Origin: Bacteroidales bacterium
GTDB lineage: Bacteria > Bacteroidota > Bacteroidia > Bacteroidales > VadinHA17
Direction: 5' to 3'
DNA length: 64,000 nt
NCBI GenBank assembly: GCA_003142255.1
Contig: PLLO01000006.1
Location: forward strand, 62,001-126,000
The notes below the pieces were generated by a model. It did no database searches. It saw nothing but the letters and a program-made list of their open reading frames with translations, and was not told the DNA's origin. Of this stretch, positions 18,140-26,064 are shown in pieces. The translations under genes were made by a program, and so were the position numbers. Position 1 is the stretch's first letter, and each line of letters starts with the position of its first letter.

Positions 18140-18490
18140 TCATTTCAGTTCTTTCAGGGGATCCCAGAATTTTTCATCGAAGTCAGTAACCTGATCATCC
18201 TCGACGCTAAAGCCTTCATTTTCGAGAAGCTGCTGCATAGTAGTTGAATTGCCGAAATGGCGCTTCCCTGTGAGCAATCCTTTCCTGTTAACGACCCGGT
18301 GGGCCGGGATGAATTCAGGTCTCGAGTGGCATGAGTTGAGTGCCCAGCCTACCAAGCGGGCTGACCGGCCAGAGCCCAGGTATCGGGCAACTGCCCCATA
18401 CGAAGTTATCCTGCCATACGGGATTAGTTTTGTCACTTCATAAACGCGTGAAAAAAAATCCCTGTTCTCAATTGATTTTTGTCGTGCCAT
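18140..18490 (-). CDS. alkyltransferase-like (ATL) DNA repair protein, MGMT fold
   Basis: A 116-residue protein with the MGMT DNA-binding fold: helix-turn-helix region IPYGRITSYGAVARYLG, arginine-finger region SARLVGWAL and active-site loop IPAHRVVNRKGLL. True O6-alkylguanine methyltransferases have PCHRV; here Ala63 replaces the acceptor Cys, so it cannot transfer the alkyl group. Alkyltransferase-like proteins bind O6-alkylguanine and hand the lesion to nucleotide excision repair. The ATG at 18488-18490 is preferred, overlapping the end of trmB by 23 bases; an upstream in-frame start would lengthen the overlap to 59 bases. Confidence 0.85.
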   Translation of the reverse strand: MARQKSIENRDFFSRVYEVTKLIPYGRITSYGAVARYLGSGRSARLVGWALNSCHSRPEFIPAHRVVNRKGLLTGKRHFGNSTTMQQLLENEGFSVEDDQVTDFDEKFWDPLKELK

Positions 18491-19175
18491 CTTCGATGAT
18501 CCTGTTTTTATCGAGCCTGAAGGCAAGATAGCATATTTTATGCCCCTCCTTCAGAAAGATGCTTTCATAATATGTCCTGATCGAAAGGATATCGTCACCA
18601 GGTTTTTCGCAATACAGATCACATGTAGCCGTGACAATTTCCAAACCGTTCTTTTCGACAAGCGATTTTGTATAATTGTAAAGGTCCGGATTATCTGTTT
18701 TAAGGTGAATTATTCCGTTGTTTTTAAGAAAAGTACGGTATTTGTTAAGGAACCACGGACAAGTGAGCCTTTTATTCGAATTTCGATTTTCAAGCTGGGG
18801 ATCAGGAAAGGTCAGCCAGATCTCATCCACTTCATCCTCAGCGAAGAAAGAGTTTATAAATTCGATCCTGGTTCTGAGGAATGCCGTGTTCAGAAGCTTA
18901 TTATCATCAGCCGTTCTTGCTCCCCGCCACATCCTGGAACCCTTGATGTCAACGCCGACATAATTATTTTTTGGAAAGCTTTTCGCAAGGCCGACTGTGT
19001 ACTCCCCTTTGCCGCATCCAAGTTCAAGAATAACCGGATTGCCATTTCCGAACATCTCTTTATTCCATTTGCCTTTGATGTGGTGCTCCTTATCCAGGGG
19101 TGCTCCTGCTTCGGGTTGGATTACATTTATGAATGTTCCAAGTTCCGTCCACCTGGCCAGTTTATGCTTTGCCAC
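18468..19175 (-). CDS. trmB: tRNA (guanine-N7-)-methyltransferase
   Basis: A 235-residue SAM-dependent methyltransferase forming m7G46 in tRNA. The SAM-binding motif is ILELGCGKGEYTVGLAKSFP, followed by YVGVDIKGSRMWRGA and the family signature IWLTFPDPQLENRNSNKRLTCPWFL. The only sensible start is a GTG at 19173-19175. It lies between gldH and the alkyltransferase-like gene on one strand, 10 bases from the gldH stop, and its 3' end overlaps the next gene. Confidence 0.93.
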   Translation of the reverse strand: MAKHKLARWTELGTFINVIQPEAGAPLDKEHHIKGKWNKEMFGNGNPVILELGCGKGEYTVGLAKSFPKNNYVGVDIKGSRMWRGARTADDNKLLNTAFLRTRIEFINSFFAEDEVDEIWLTFPDPQLENRNSNKRLTCPWFLNKYRTFLKNNGIIHLKTDNPDLYNYTKSLVEKNGLEIVTATCDLYCEKPGDDILSIRTYYESIFLKEGHKICYLAFRLDKNRIIEDGTTKIN

Positions 19176-19185
19176 CTGTCAAGAT

Positions 19186-19674
19186 TTACCTTCCGGTTTT
19201 TTCAACCCTTATTCCAATATCATAAACGCCTGTAAGATCTTCAGCACGCATGCCATGCTGAATCTTGAAATGATAAGTGCCTTTAGCAGGGAAGAATACA
19301 TTCTGCCTGTAAGGGAGCTTAAGTTCATGGATATCTCCGAAGCCTTCTCCGTACCAGCTTCCTTTTTCATCGGCAAGGTCATACTGAAGCGTGTCAGTGA
19401 TACTTGTTTTCCCGTTCGGAGAAGTGGCTGTAACAAAGAGCCAGATATTGCGAAACGGATACTTTGAACCGGTCCGGATATTGAAAAAAATGTTAGTCCT
19501 GGTTGTCGAGTCATTGACAATTATCCTGAAGTCGGGGTTGTCGGAGAGACTCCAGGTTGCATTTGGCATTACTGCAGAATCAGTGAATATGACATTTTTG
19601 CTGCGCGTGCAGTTTAATGCAAGAATTGCCAGAACGGAAATAAAAAAGATGCTATTTGTTGTTTTTCTTCTCAT
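19186..19674 (-). CDS. gldH: gliding motility lipoprotein GldH
   Basis: A 162-residue lipoprotein with a signal peptide ending near LAILALNC. The mature part shows TWSLSDNPDFRIIVNDST, RTNIFFNIRTGSKYPFRNIWLFVT and a C-terminal GVYDIGIRVEK, matching GldH of Flavobacterium and its homologues in non-gliding Bacteroidota. GldH is required for gliding in Flavobacterium; its biochemical role is unknown. The start at the ATG at 19672-19674 overlaps the 3' end of ricT by 23 bases; a longer frame running into ricT was rejected. Length and order (holB, ricT, gldH) look typical for the phylum. Confidence 0.87.
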   Translation of the reverse strand: MRRKTTNSIFFISVLAILALNCTRSKNVIFTDSAVMPNATWSLSDNPDFRIIVNDSTTRTNIFFNIRTGSKYPFRNIWLFVTATSPNGKTSITDTLQYDLADEKGSWYGEGFGDIHELKLPYRQNVFFPAKGTYHFKIQHGMRAEDLTGVYDIGIRVEKTGR

Positions 19675-20806
19675 TGAACCGCCTGTTTTTCCTTCGGTGT
19701 GAATGTTTATGCTGGTTATTGCCTGAGGGAGCAGGATCAAACCTTGTGAGGCTGTTATTCTCCAGAAGATCTTCCGAAACAGGAGCCATGTCCCATGATT
19801 CATCATGTTCCAGAAGCCTGTCTGCCTTGATCCCCTTTTTGTTCATGGCCTGTATTTCCCGTACTCTCTGCACAGGGATCGCAATCATGTTTGCCGTTGA
19901 GTGCGGGTCAGTGGTATACCAGTAAAGTGCTTTATGTACCTCCATTTTAAGGAAATATGCCGTAGCGTCGGTTGTCTCCAGGGGAATATCTCTGGGAGGA
20001 AATGATCTTTGCGCGTCAACGTAGCAATCTACCTCAAAATTGAGGCAGCATTTCAGCTTTCCGCATTGTCCGGCAAGCTTCTGCGGGTTGAGCGAGAGCT
20101 CCTGATATTTTGCATGAGTTGTTGTAACTGAGATGAAGTTAGTGATGTATGTCGAGCAGCAGAGTTCCCTTCCGCATGATCCTATTCCGCCTATTCTGCC
20201 TGCCTCCTGGCGTGCGCCGATCTGACGCATCTCTATCCTGACCTTGAATTCATCGGCAAGAACCTTTATCAGCTGCCTGAAATCTACCCTCTCGTCAGCG
20301 ATATAATAGAAGATGGCTTTTGTTCTATCGCCCTGGTACTCAACATCGCCGATCTTCATGTTCAGCTTCAACTCTTCGGATATCTTTCTTGACCTGAGCA
20401 TGGTAGTCGTCTCAAGTTTCTTTGCCTCTTCCCATTTCTGAATATCGACAGCCTTTGCTTTGCGATATACTTTCTTAATGTCATCAGGAGAAGGCTGGGT
20501 TTTGAGCTCCCTGAACTGTTCCCTGACAAGGTTTCCAACCATCGAAACCCTTCCGATATCATGACCGGGTGAAGCCTCAACAGCAACAACATCACCGATC
20601 TCGAGCCGCAGGCCGTTAACATTCCTGTAAAAGCCCTTTCTGGTGTTTTTAAAGCGGATCTCAACGATATCAAGACCGTCGGCAGCTTCCGGGATGTCGC
20701 TAAGCCAGTTGAAAGAATCAAGTTTATTGTACCCGGGCTTATATGTTATATCAGGCATGCGGATATCTTCACCCGTCTGCCCTTGTAATTCTTCATTCTC
20801 TGTCAT
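19652..20806 (-). CDS. ricT: RicT/YaaT-like PSP1-domain protein
   Basis: A 384-residue protein with a PSP1 C-terminal-type domain. The cysteine-rich core includes GGIGSCGRELCCSTYI and GQCGKLKCCLNFE, the motifs that in Bacillus RicT help bind [4Fe-4S] clusters within the RicA-RicF-RicT (Y-complex) regulator of RNase Y. It has a basic His/Lys/Arg-rich C-terminal tail. RicA and RicF are not in the window, so the complex and target in this phylum are unclear. A TACTTTTG -7 box lies upstream, and gldH overlaps its 3' end. Confidence 0.87.
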   Translation of the reverse strand: MTENEELQGQTGEDIRMPDITYKPGYNKLDSFNWLSDIPEAADGLDIVEIRFKNTRKGFYRNVNGLRLEIGDVVAVEASPGHDIGRVSMVGNLVREQFRELKTQPSPDDIKKVYRKAKAVDIQKWEEAKKLETTTMLRSRKISEELKLNMKIGDVEYQGDRTKAIFYYIADERVDFRQLIKVLADEFKVRIEMRQIGARQEAGRIGGIGSCGRELCCSTYITNFISVTTTHAKYQELSLNPQKLAGQCGKLKCCLNFEVDCYVDAQRSFPPRDIPLETTDATAYFLKMEVHKALYWYTTDPHSTANMIAIPVQRVREIQAMNKKGIKADRLLEHDESWDMAPVSEDLLENNSLTRFDPAPSGNNQHKHSHRRKNRRFNEKKNNK

Positions 20807-20833
20807 AGAAGTAAATCAGTAACAATTACCGCG

Positions 20834-20841
20834 CAAAAGTA
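20834..20841 (-). promoter_or_regulatory. candidate -7 box for ricT-gldH-trmB
   Basis: The minus strand reads TACTTTTG, an exact TAnnTTTG match, 28-35 bases before the ricT ATG. A TTTG at 20856-20859 is somewhat too close for an ideal -33 element. Confidence 0.5.
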
Positions 20842-20878
20842 ATGAATAATTGCATCAAATTCAATAATTCCGGTACAT

Positions 20879-22006
20879 TCAGCGGATTAGCTTTGTCACT
20901 TTCAGTCCCAGGTCAAGGAAGATTATTTTTGCATTGCCGTTAGCTTCGACATGTGAATATGCAATGTTGAATTCATCGGTAAGCTGGCCGATGTTTTCCT
21001 GGTTTATAAATGGATGAAAATTTTTTGAAAAAGAGGCTTCTTCACCGGAAAGGAACACCAAGTCATTTTTAAGCTGGTCGAGTGAAAGCATCAGGTTCTC
21101 GCGCAGCAGCCTCAGGGAATATGAGATAAAATTTTTCTGTGCTTCCCTGCCTGTTCCGGCTATCTCTTCCGACCAGCTGATGACTGAGATGATATCCCTT
21201 TTCCAGGCAAAACGCATCAGCTTCTTGAATTTCTCAAGATTCTGAAGCGACGAGTCTTCGTGCTCGTGCAGCTCGGAAGCTCTGATTATATTACCGTTGG
21301 CTACCTTTGATATTTCCTGTGCTTTCTCCTTGCTGCAGTTATAAGTCTTTATAAGATAAGCGTCGATTTCACTGTCTGTGAACACGGGGATCCTTATCAA
21401 CTGGCATCTCGAAACGAGAGTAGGAATTACCTTGTCGGGCTCGTCCGATACAAGCAGGAAAAGGGTCTTTTCCGGCGGCTCCTCGATCAGCTTCAAAAGC
21501 TTGTTGGCTGTCGCCAGATGCATTTTCTCGGGAAGCCAGATGACCATTATCTTGAAATCCGATTCGAAAGACTTGAGGTTGAGCTTTTTAATTATCTCGC
21601 CAGCCTCTGAGGCGAATATAAGCCCCTGGGCGTTGCCCACTTCTATTGAGTCGAGCCAGTTATTGATGGTAAAATAAGGAGAGCATTTTACAAATTCCCG
21701 CCACTCCTCAATATACGAATCGCTGACAGGCTCTGATTCCTTCTTGTTCTTAGTTACCGGGAACACGAAATGAAGATCGGGATGGATCATCTTTTCATAT
21801 TTCACGCACGACTTGCAGGTACCGCAGGAATCGGTTTCACTCCTGTTCTCGCAGCTTACATATTTTGCATAAGCCAGGGCAAGCGCCAGGGAGCCGCACC
21901 CTTCAGGTCCGGTCAGAAGCTGGGCATGACTTACCCTTCCTTCCTTAACAGAACGGATAAGGTGGTCGATAGTCTCCTTATGCCCCGGTATATGCGAAAA
22001 ATCCAT
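20879..22006 (-). CDS. holB: DNA polymerase III clamp-loader delta' subunit
   Basis: A 375-residue AAA+ protein of the clamp loader. It has HIPGHKETIDHLI at the N-terminus, a degenerate Walker A (LTGPEGCGSLALALAYAKY, lacking the Lys), a zinc module (CGTCKSC) and a clear KLIEEPPEKTLFLLVSDEPDKVIPTLVSRCQLIRI segment (sensor 1 and SRC motif). The missing Walker lysine is normal for delta', which does not hydrolyse ATP. It lies between ricT and tpx on the minus strand. Confidence 0.9.
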   Translation of the reverse strand: MDFSHIPGHKETIDHLIRSVKEGRVSHAQLLTGPEGCGSLALALAYAKYVSCENRSETDSCGTCKSCVKYEKMIHPDLHFVFPVTKNKKESEPVSDSYIEEWREFVKCSPYFTINNWLDSIEVGNAQGLIFASEAGEIIKKLNLKSFESDFKIMVIWLPEKMHLATANKLLKLIEEPPEKTLFLLVSDEPDKVIPTLVSRCQLIRIPVFTDSEIDAYLIKTYNCSKEKAQEISKVANGNIIRASELHEHEDSSLQNLEKFKKLMRFAWKRDIISVISWSEEIAGTGREAQKNFISYSLRLLRENLMLSLDQLKNDLVFLSGEEASFSKNFHPFINQENIGQLTDEFNIAYSHVEANGNAKIIFLDLGLKVTKLIR

Positions 22007-22040
22007 TATCGAACTTTAAATACAATTACGGATTTGAAGA

Positions 22041-22541
22041 TTATTCGATTGCTTTCATTGCACTGTCATAATCCGGCTCCTGGGTGATATCCGGAACAAG
22101 TTGGGTGTGAATCACCTTACCGGCCTCATCTATTACCACAATGCTTCTTGCATAAAGTCCTGCCAGTGGGCCATCTTTCATAAGCACGCCATATTTCTTG
22201 CCGAATTTCTCATCGCGGAATCCCGAAAGAGTGACAATATTGGTAATTCCTTCAGTAGTGCAGAATCGTCCGTGAGCAAATGGGAGGTCTTTTGAAATTG
22301 CCAGCACTTTTACGTTTTCTTTACCTGCAGCAAGCTGGTTAAATTTTCTGACCGAGGTTGCGCAGACTGAGGTGTCGAGGCTTGGGAAAATATTCAGGAT
22401 AAGCTTTTTGCCCTTAAGTTCTGAAAGAGTAAGTGTTCCGAGATCTGATTTCACAAGTGAAAACTCAGGAGCTTTGCTCCCTTTTGACGGAAGGTTTCCG
22501 GATGTATTTACCGGGCTACCTTTAAACGCTGTCTTTGCCAT
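22041..22541 (-). CDS. tpx: thiol peroxidase (atypical 2-Cys peroxiredoxin)
   Basis: A 166-residue Tpx that reduces peroxides using a peroxidatic Cys60 (PSLDTSVCATSVRKFN) and a resolving Cys94 (HGRFCTTEGI), positions equivalent to the canonical Cys61/Cys95 pair. The N-terminus GSKAPEFSLV is typical. It has a good candidate -7 box very close to the ATG, so the transcript leader is short. It lies divergent to pgk. Confidence 0.95.
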   Translation of the reverse strand: MAKTAFKGSPVNTSGNLPSKGSKAPEFSLVKSDLGTLTLSELKGKKLILNIFPSLDTSVCATSVRKFNQLAAGKENVKVLAISKDLPFAHGRFCTTEGITNIVTLSGFRDEKFGKKYGVLMKDGPLAGLYARSIVVIDEAGKVIHTQLVPDITQEPDYDSAMKAIE

Positions 22542-22551
22542 AGTTTTTTTT

Positions 22552-22559
22552 CAAAATTA
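22552..22559 (-). promoter_or_regulatory. candidate -7 box for tpx
   Basis: The minus strand reads TAATTTTG, matching TAnnTTTG, 11-18 bases before the tpx ATG. The closeness implies an almost leaderless message. Confidence 0.4.
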
Positions 22560-22680
22560 GTTAATCTTTTCAGTTCAGGAAACAAACGGTTCCTCTTTAA
22601 GGTTCAAACAGGATTGAATTGGAAGATTGCTGATCCTTAAATGCCGGATTAAAAATTTATTATGCCACTCAGTCATCCTG

Positions 22681-22710
22681 TTTGCATGAATTATTAAATA
22701 ATTATCTTTG
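22681..22710 (+). promoter_or_regulatory. complete Bacteroidota promoter (-33/-7) for pgk
   Basis: TTTG at 22681-22684 and TATCTTTG at 22703-22710 are separated by 18 bases, the best match in the window to the housekeeping sigma promoter of this phylum. The pgk ATG follows about 48 bases after the -7 box. Confidence 0.7.
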
Positions 22711-22758
22711 TCACTTTCCCTGTTTGGACAAAATACAAATAACCAAAAACCACTTTAT

Positions 22759-24021
22759 ATGAAAATGATCCAGGACTTCAATTTTAAAGGAATTAAAACA
22801 ATTGTAAGGGTTGATTTCAATGTCCCGCTCGATAAGAAGACTTTCGTTGTTACTGACGATACCCGCATAAGGGGAGCATTGCCGACAATCAATAAGATAA
22901 TAAAGGATGGCGGTTCAGTCATTCTCATGTCGCATCTTGGCAGACCCGAGGGAAAGATGGAGAAATATTCACTTAAACCTGTTCTTCCCGTTCTGGAAAA
23001 ATATCTCGGGCAGAAAGTTCTTTTTGCCGACGACTGTCTTGGTGAATCAGCGGTTAAAATGTCTGCAGCACTGAAACCGGGCGAGGTTTTGCTTCTCGAG
23101 AATGTCCGGTTCTATCCTGAGGAGGAAGGCAAACCGATACTTCCGGAGACAGCAACTGAGGAGGAGAAGAAAGCTGCCAAGGCTGAGATGAAGCTGAAGC
23201 AGAAAGAGTTTGCAAAGAAACTGGCCAGCTATGCTGACGTTTATGTAAACGATGCATTCGGTACGGCCCACAGGGCTCACGGAACGACAGCAGTAATTGT
23301 CGATTATTTTCCAAAGGACAAAATCATGTTCGGTTTCCTTATCAACAGCGAGCTTGCTGCAATGGACAAGGTCCTGAATAATCCTCAGCATCCGTTCACC
23401 GCAATCATGGGAGGCGCAAAAGTTTCAGACAAGATCATGCTTATCGAGAACCTTCTCAACAAGGTCGATAATCTTATTATAGGCGGAGGCATGACCTATA
23501 CATTCATCAAGGCTCAGGGAGGAAAGATCGGGAAATCACTCTGCGAGGAAGATAAGCTTGACCTGGCTCTTAAGATCATTGAAAAGGCAAAGGAGAAGAA
23601 AGTCAACATTTACCTGCCCGTCGACAGTCTGAATGCCGATAAGTTTGATAATGAAGCAAACACAAATGTGACTGCAGTTGATGCCGTACCTGACGAATGG
23701 CTCGGGCTCGACATTGCTGACAAGACTATAAAGGAGTTCTCCGAAGTAATTGGAAAATCGAAGACTATCCTCTGGAACGGACCTATGGGCGTTTTTGAAA
23801 TGGAGAAATTTTCAAAAGGAACCACTGCTATTGCAAAAGCTATTGCAGCAGCTACCGAAAAAGGTGCATACAGCCTTATCGGAGGCGGCGATTCTGTTGC
23901 AGCCATCAACAAGAACGGGCTTGCCGACAAGGTCAGCTATGTCTCCACCGGCGGCGGCGCAATGCTCGAATATATGGAAGGGAAAAAGCTTCCGGGGATC
24001 ACTGCCATAAGAGGGGAATAA
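22759..24021 (+). CDS. pgk: phosphoglycerate kinase
   Basis: A 420-residue glycolytic enzyme converting 1,3-bisphosphoglycerate plus ADP to 3-phosphoglycerate plus ATP. Signatures are [10 protein letters not shown] near the N-terminus, MSHLGRPEG, a lid region with [34 protein letters not shown] and a C-terminal GGGDSVAAI. The ATG at 22759 is used because the in-frame start 17 codons upstream lies at the -7 box of the promoter. No clear terminator follows; the gene runs into the repeat-filled gap. Confidence 0.96.
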   Translation: MKMIQDFNFKGIKTIVRVDFNVPLDKKTFVVTDDTRIRGALPTINKIIKDGGSVILMSHLGRPEGKMEKYSLKPVLPVLEKYLGQKVLFADDCLGESAVKMSAALKPGEVLLLENVRFYPEEEGKPILPETATEEEKKAAKAEMKLKQKEFAKKLASYADVYVNDAFGTAHRAHGTTAVIVDYFPKDKIMFGFLINSELAAMDKVLNNPQHPFTAIMGGAKVSDKIMLIENLLNKVDNLIIGGGMTYTFIKAQGGKIGKSLCEEDKLDLALKIIEKAKEKKVNIYLPVDSLNADKFDNEANTNVTAVDAVPDEWLGLDIADKTIKEFSEVIGKSKTILWNGPMGVFEMEKFSKGTTAIAKAIAAATEKGAYSLIGGGDSVAAINKNGLADKVSYVSTGGGAMLEYMEGKKLPGITAIRGE

Positions 24022-24026
24022 AAAAA

Positions 24027-24052
24027 GGTACAATGGCACAACGGTGCAACGG
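24027..24052 (+). repeat. degenerate 8-bp tandem repeat, GGTGCAAC type
   Basis: Three 8-mers, GGTACAAT, GGCACAAC and GGTGCAAC, are followed by GG, 6 bases after the pgk stop. This is the same family as 9638-9671 and 30003-30020. Confidence 0.6.
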
Positions 24053-24126
24053 CGACAAAACTCCCCTTTTGAAGGGGGGCTACCCTTTATACCCATCTTT
24101 TTTAATCATTTTGTTTTTTGTCAGGA

Positions 24127-24273
24127 GAGATTCCTCATTCCGCTGCGCTCCATTCGGAATGACAGCTAATTTTAGTATTAAAGGGAAAGGAAAGGCGATT
24201 CGCTCTGGCGAATCGCCTTTCCTTTCCCCCATACCCAGAAGAGTCCTGTCATTCCGAGCGTCAGCGAGGAATC
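24127..24273. repeat. composite inverted repeat with 21-bp-arm hairpin (copy A)
   Basis: The left arm at 24127-24164 begins GAGATTCCTC and ends GGAATGACA. The right arm at 24247-24273 begins TGTCATTCCGAGCG and ends GAGGAATC. Between them, 18 bases from each, sits a perfect 21-bp-arm hairpin (24183-24203 and 24208-24228, loop TCTG; arms start GGGAAAGG and end GATTCGC). The same layout recurs at 35021-35174 and 59261-59420. It fills most of the gene-free gap 24022-24395; the rest holds a small CCCCTT/AAGGGG hairpin near 24063-24077 and the promoter of the next gene. Confidence 0.8.
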
Positions 24274-24379
24274 ACCATTTTCAACTCCAGAATATTTTTA
24301 AGGGGGTACATACAAATATGACCTCCTTAATTTTATAATTCCATTGATATTTACGGAAATAAGACTTCTTAAAATGCGT

Positions 24380-24387
24380 TATCTTTG
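24380..24387 (+). promoter_or_regulatory. candidate -7 box for the lipoprotein/LuxE-like pair
   Basis: TATCTTTG, an exact TAnnTTTG match, lies 9-16 bases before the ATG at 24396, implying a very short leader. Confidence 0.5.
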
Positions 24388-24395
24388 CAGAGGTT

Positions 24396-24929
24396 ATGAA
24401 GAGATACATCCTGATATTGTTCATTGCATTGTTTTTCCTGCCATCATGCAAGAAAACGGTTGATAATCCTACCTCAGGAACTGCTACAATTAATAATGTC
24501 CTGAAAATGGATCCGGTAATTCAGGACTATTATTCTTATGGATTTTTGTTCTCTGCAGGGAAGCTGGTTACATCGCATGGCACTCCTCCTCCGGATATTA
24601 ATATTATCAACGACGGATCCCTGGGTAATCTGATATTTGAAGCAAATAACCTTGAAAATTCTTTTTATAGAGTTGGTCAATTTTCCAGTGCTGCTACAGC
24701 AAAAAGTGTTTTTGACAACCTGACAGCCCCTGCTGTAATGCAATGGGTTGCATCGGCCGACTCTCTAAAGGAAAACCAGATATGGCTCTACAAATCCGGG
24801 AATGATCATTATTCAAAGCTGAGGATTATATCGACCGTTTCCGAAGTAAGGGAAAGCAGGAATTATGCCGAGTGTACCTTTGAATGGGTATACCAGCCCG
24901 ATGGCTCTTTAACCTTTCCCGGCAAATGA
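24396..24929 (+). CDS. putative lipoprotein of unknown function
   Basis: A 177-residue protein with a clear lipoprotein signal: MKRYILILFIALFFLPSC, with the predicted lipidated Cys at residue 18 followed by KK. The mature part is Ser/Thr-rich with alternating beta-like segments (NIINDGSLGNLIFEA, LKENQIWLYKSGNDHYSKLRII). I recognise no family. Its stop overlaps the start codon of the next gene in an ATGA arrangement, so the two products are probably made together; an envelope protein paired with a cytoplasmic adenylate-forming enzyme is an odd combination. Confidence 0.75.
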   Translation: MKRYILILFIALFFLPSCKKTVDNPTSGTATINNVLKMDPVIQDYYSYGFLFSAGKLVTSHGTPPPDINIINDGSLGNLIFEANNLENSFYRVGQFSSAATAKSVFDNLTAPAVMQWVASADSLKENQIWLYKSGNDHYSKLRIISTVSEVRESRNYAECTFEWVYQPDGSLTFPGK

Positions 24930-25915
24930 AACCGGGAATCAAAGACATGATATTCGATATTACTGATCAGGAGTCCTTCCATGATACAGCCATGAAGATT
25001 TTTGAATACCAGGCTGATAATAACATGGTGTATTCGGAATTTTTAAATGGGTTAAAGATCACTAAAGGGGATGTTAAAAAGATAGAAGAGATACCATTTT
25101 TCCCTGTCGAGCTTTTCAAAAACCACATGATCATTACCGGGAATCAATCACCTGCAAAAATATTCGAGAGCAGTGGCACAACGGGGGATTCCGTTAGCAG
25201 GCACTTTGTTACCGATACTAGCTTGTATGAAGAGAGCTTCTCAAAGGCGTTCAGGCTCTTTTACGGGGAACCCTCTGATTATGTAATTGCTGCATTGCTG
25301 CCATCATATTCGGAGCGAGAGAACTCATCGCTGGTTTACATGATGGACGGACTGATCAGGCAAAGCGGAAATCCCGCAGGCGGATTCTTTATTAATAATA
25401 CTGATGATTTGATGGCCGGAATCAGGAAATGGAAGGTAGCGAAACAGAAAATTCTGCTTATGGGGGTAAGCTTTGCGCTTCTCGACCTGGCGGAACAGGA
25501 ATCACCCGACCTATCAGGGGTCATCGTTATGGAGACGGGCGGGATGAAAGGACGGAGAAAAGAGATCACCCGTGCTGAGATGCATTCAATCCTTAAAGAA
25601 AAATTCAATATCACTGAAGTCCATTCCGAATATGGGATGACGGAGCTTCTGAGCCAGGCTTATTCAAAAGGGGAGGGGCTGTTCTATTCTCCACCCTGGA
25701 TGAAAATACTGATCCGGGACCCTCAGGACCCTCTGTCGCTTCTCGATGAACCTTATAAGACAGGAGGTATTAATATCATCGACCTGGCAAATATCAACTC
25801 ATGCTCCTTTATCTCGACGGGCGATCTTGGAAAGATGCATGAGGATGGCGGGTTCGAAGTTCTCGGAAGGTTTGACAACAGTGACATACGGGGCTGCAAT
25901 CTGCTTATTGAATAA
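24926..25915 (+). CDS. LuxE-like acyl-protein synthetase / adenylate-forming enzyme
   Basis: A 329-residue protein related to LuxE-type acyl-protein synthetases of the adenylate-forming superfamily. Features are the phosphate-binding loop IFESSGTTGDSVSRH, the later EVHSEYGMTELLSQAYS segment (equivalent to the YGxTE motif) and STGDLGKM near the C-terminus (the GDL/GD motif). LuxE activates a fatty acid as acyl-AMP and passes it to a cysteine; the substrate here is unknown and no luxC or luxD neighbour exists. The ATG at 24926-24928 shares ATGA with the upstream stop. It is convergent with the peptidase gene, separated by a GC-rich inverted repeat. Confidence 0.8.
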   Translation: MKPGIKDMIFDITDQESFHDTAMKIFEYQADNNMVYSEFLNGLKITKGDVKKIEEIPFFPVELFKNHMIITGNQSPAKIFESSGTTGDSVSRHFVTDTSLYEESFSKAFRLFYGEPSDYVIAALLPSYSERENSSLVYMMDGLIRQSGNPAGGFFINNTDDLMAGIRKWKVAKQKILLMGVSFALLDLAEQESPDLSGVIVMETGGMKGRRKEITRAEMHSILKEKFNITEVHSEYGMTELLSQAYSKGEGLFYSPPWMKILIRDPQDPLSLLDEPYKTGGINIIDLANINSCSFISTGDLGKMHEDGGFEVLGRFDNSDIRGCNLLIE

Positions 25916-25961
25916 TGCACAGCGGTTCATGGGCGTAAAATCTTAAAGGCAGATATTAAAA

Positions 25962-26037
25962 ATCCCCTCCTCGGAGGGGGCGGGGGTGGGTTAAAAATAT
26001 CTTAAAAACCCACCCCTTTCCCCTCCCAAGAGGGGAT
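25962..26037. repeat. 31-bp imperfect inverted repeat between convergent genes
   Basis: The left arm (25962-25992, starting ATCCCCTCC and ending GGGGTGGGTT) and right arm (26007-26037, starting AACCCACCCC) pair over 31 bases with about four mismatches and a 14-base AT-rich loop. It lies between two gene ends (25915 and 26065), so it could act as a bidirectional terminator or be a dispersed repeat. Confidence 0.75.
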
Positions 26038-26064
26038 CAGAGTAGCGCATGACATTAAAGAAAA

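Noticed and set aside
20879-22006. Loss of Walker A lysine in HolB as a defect
   Set aside because: A degenerate nucleotide-binding loop is normal for clamp-loader delta' subunits.
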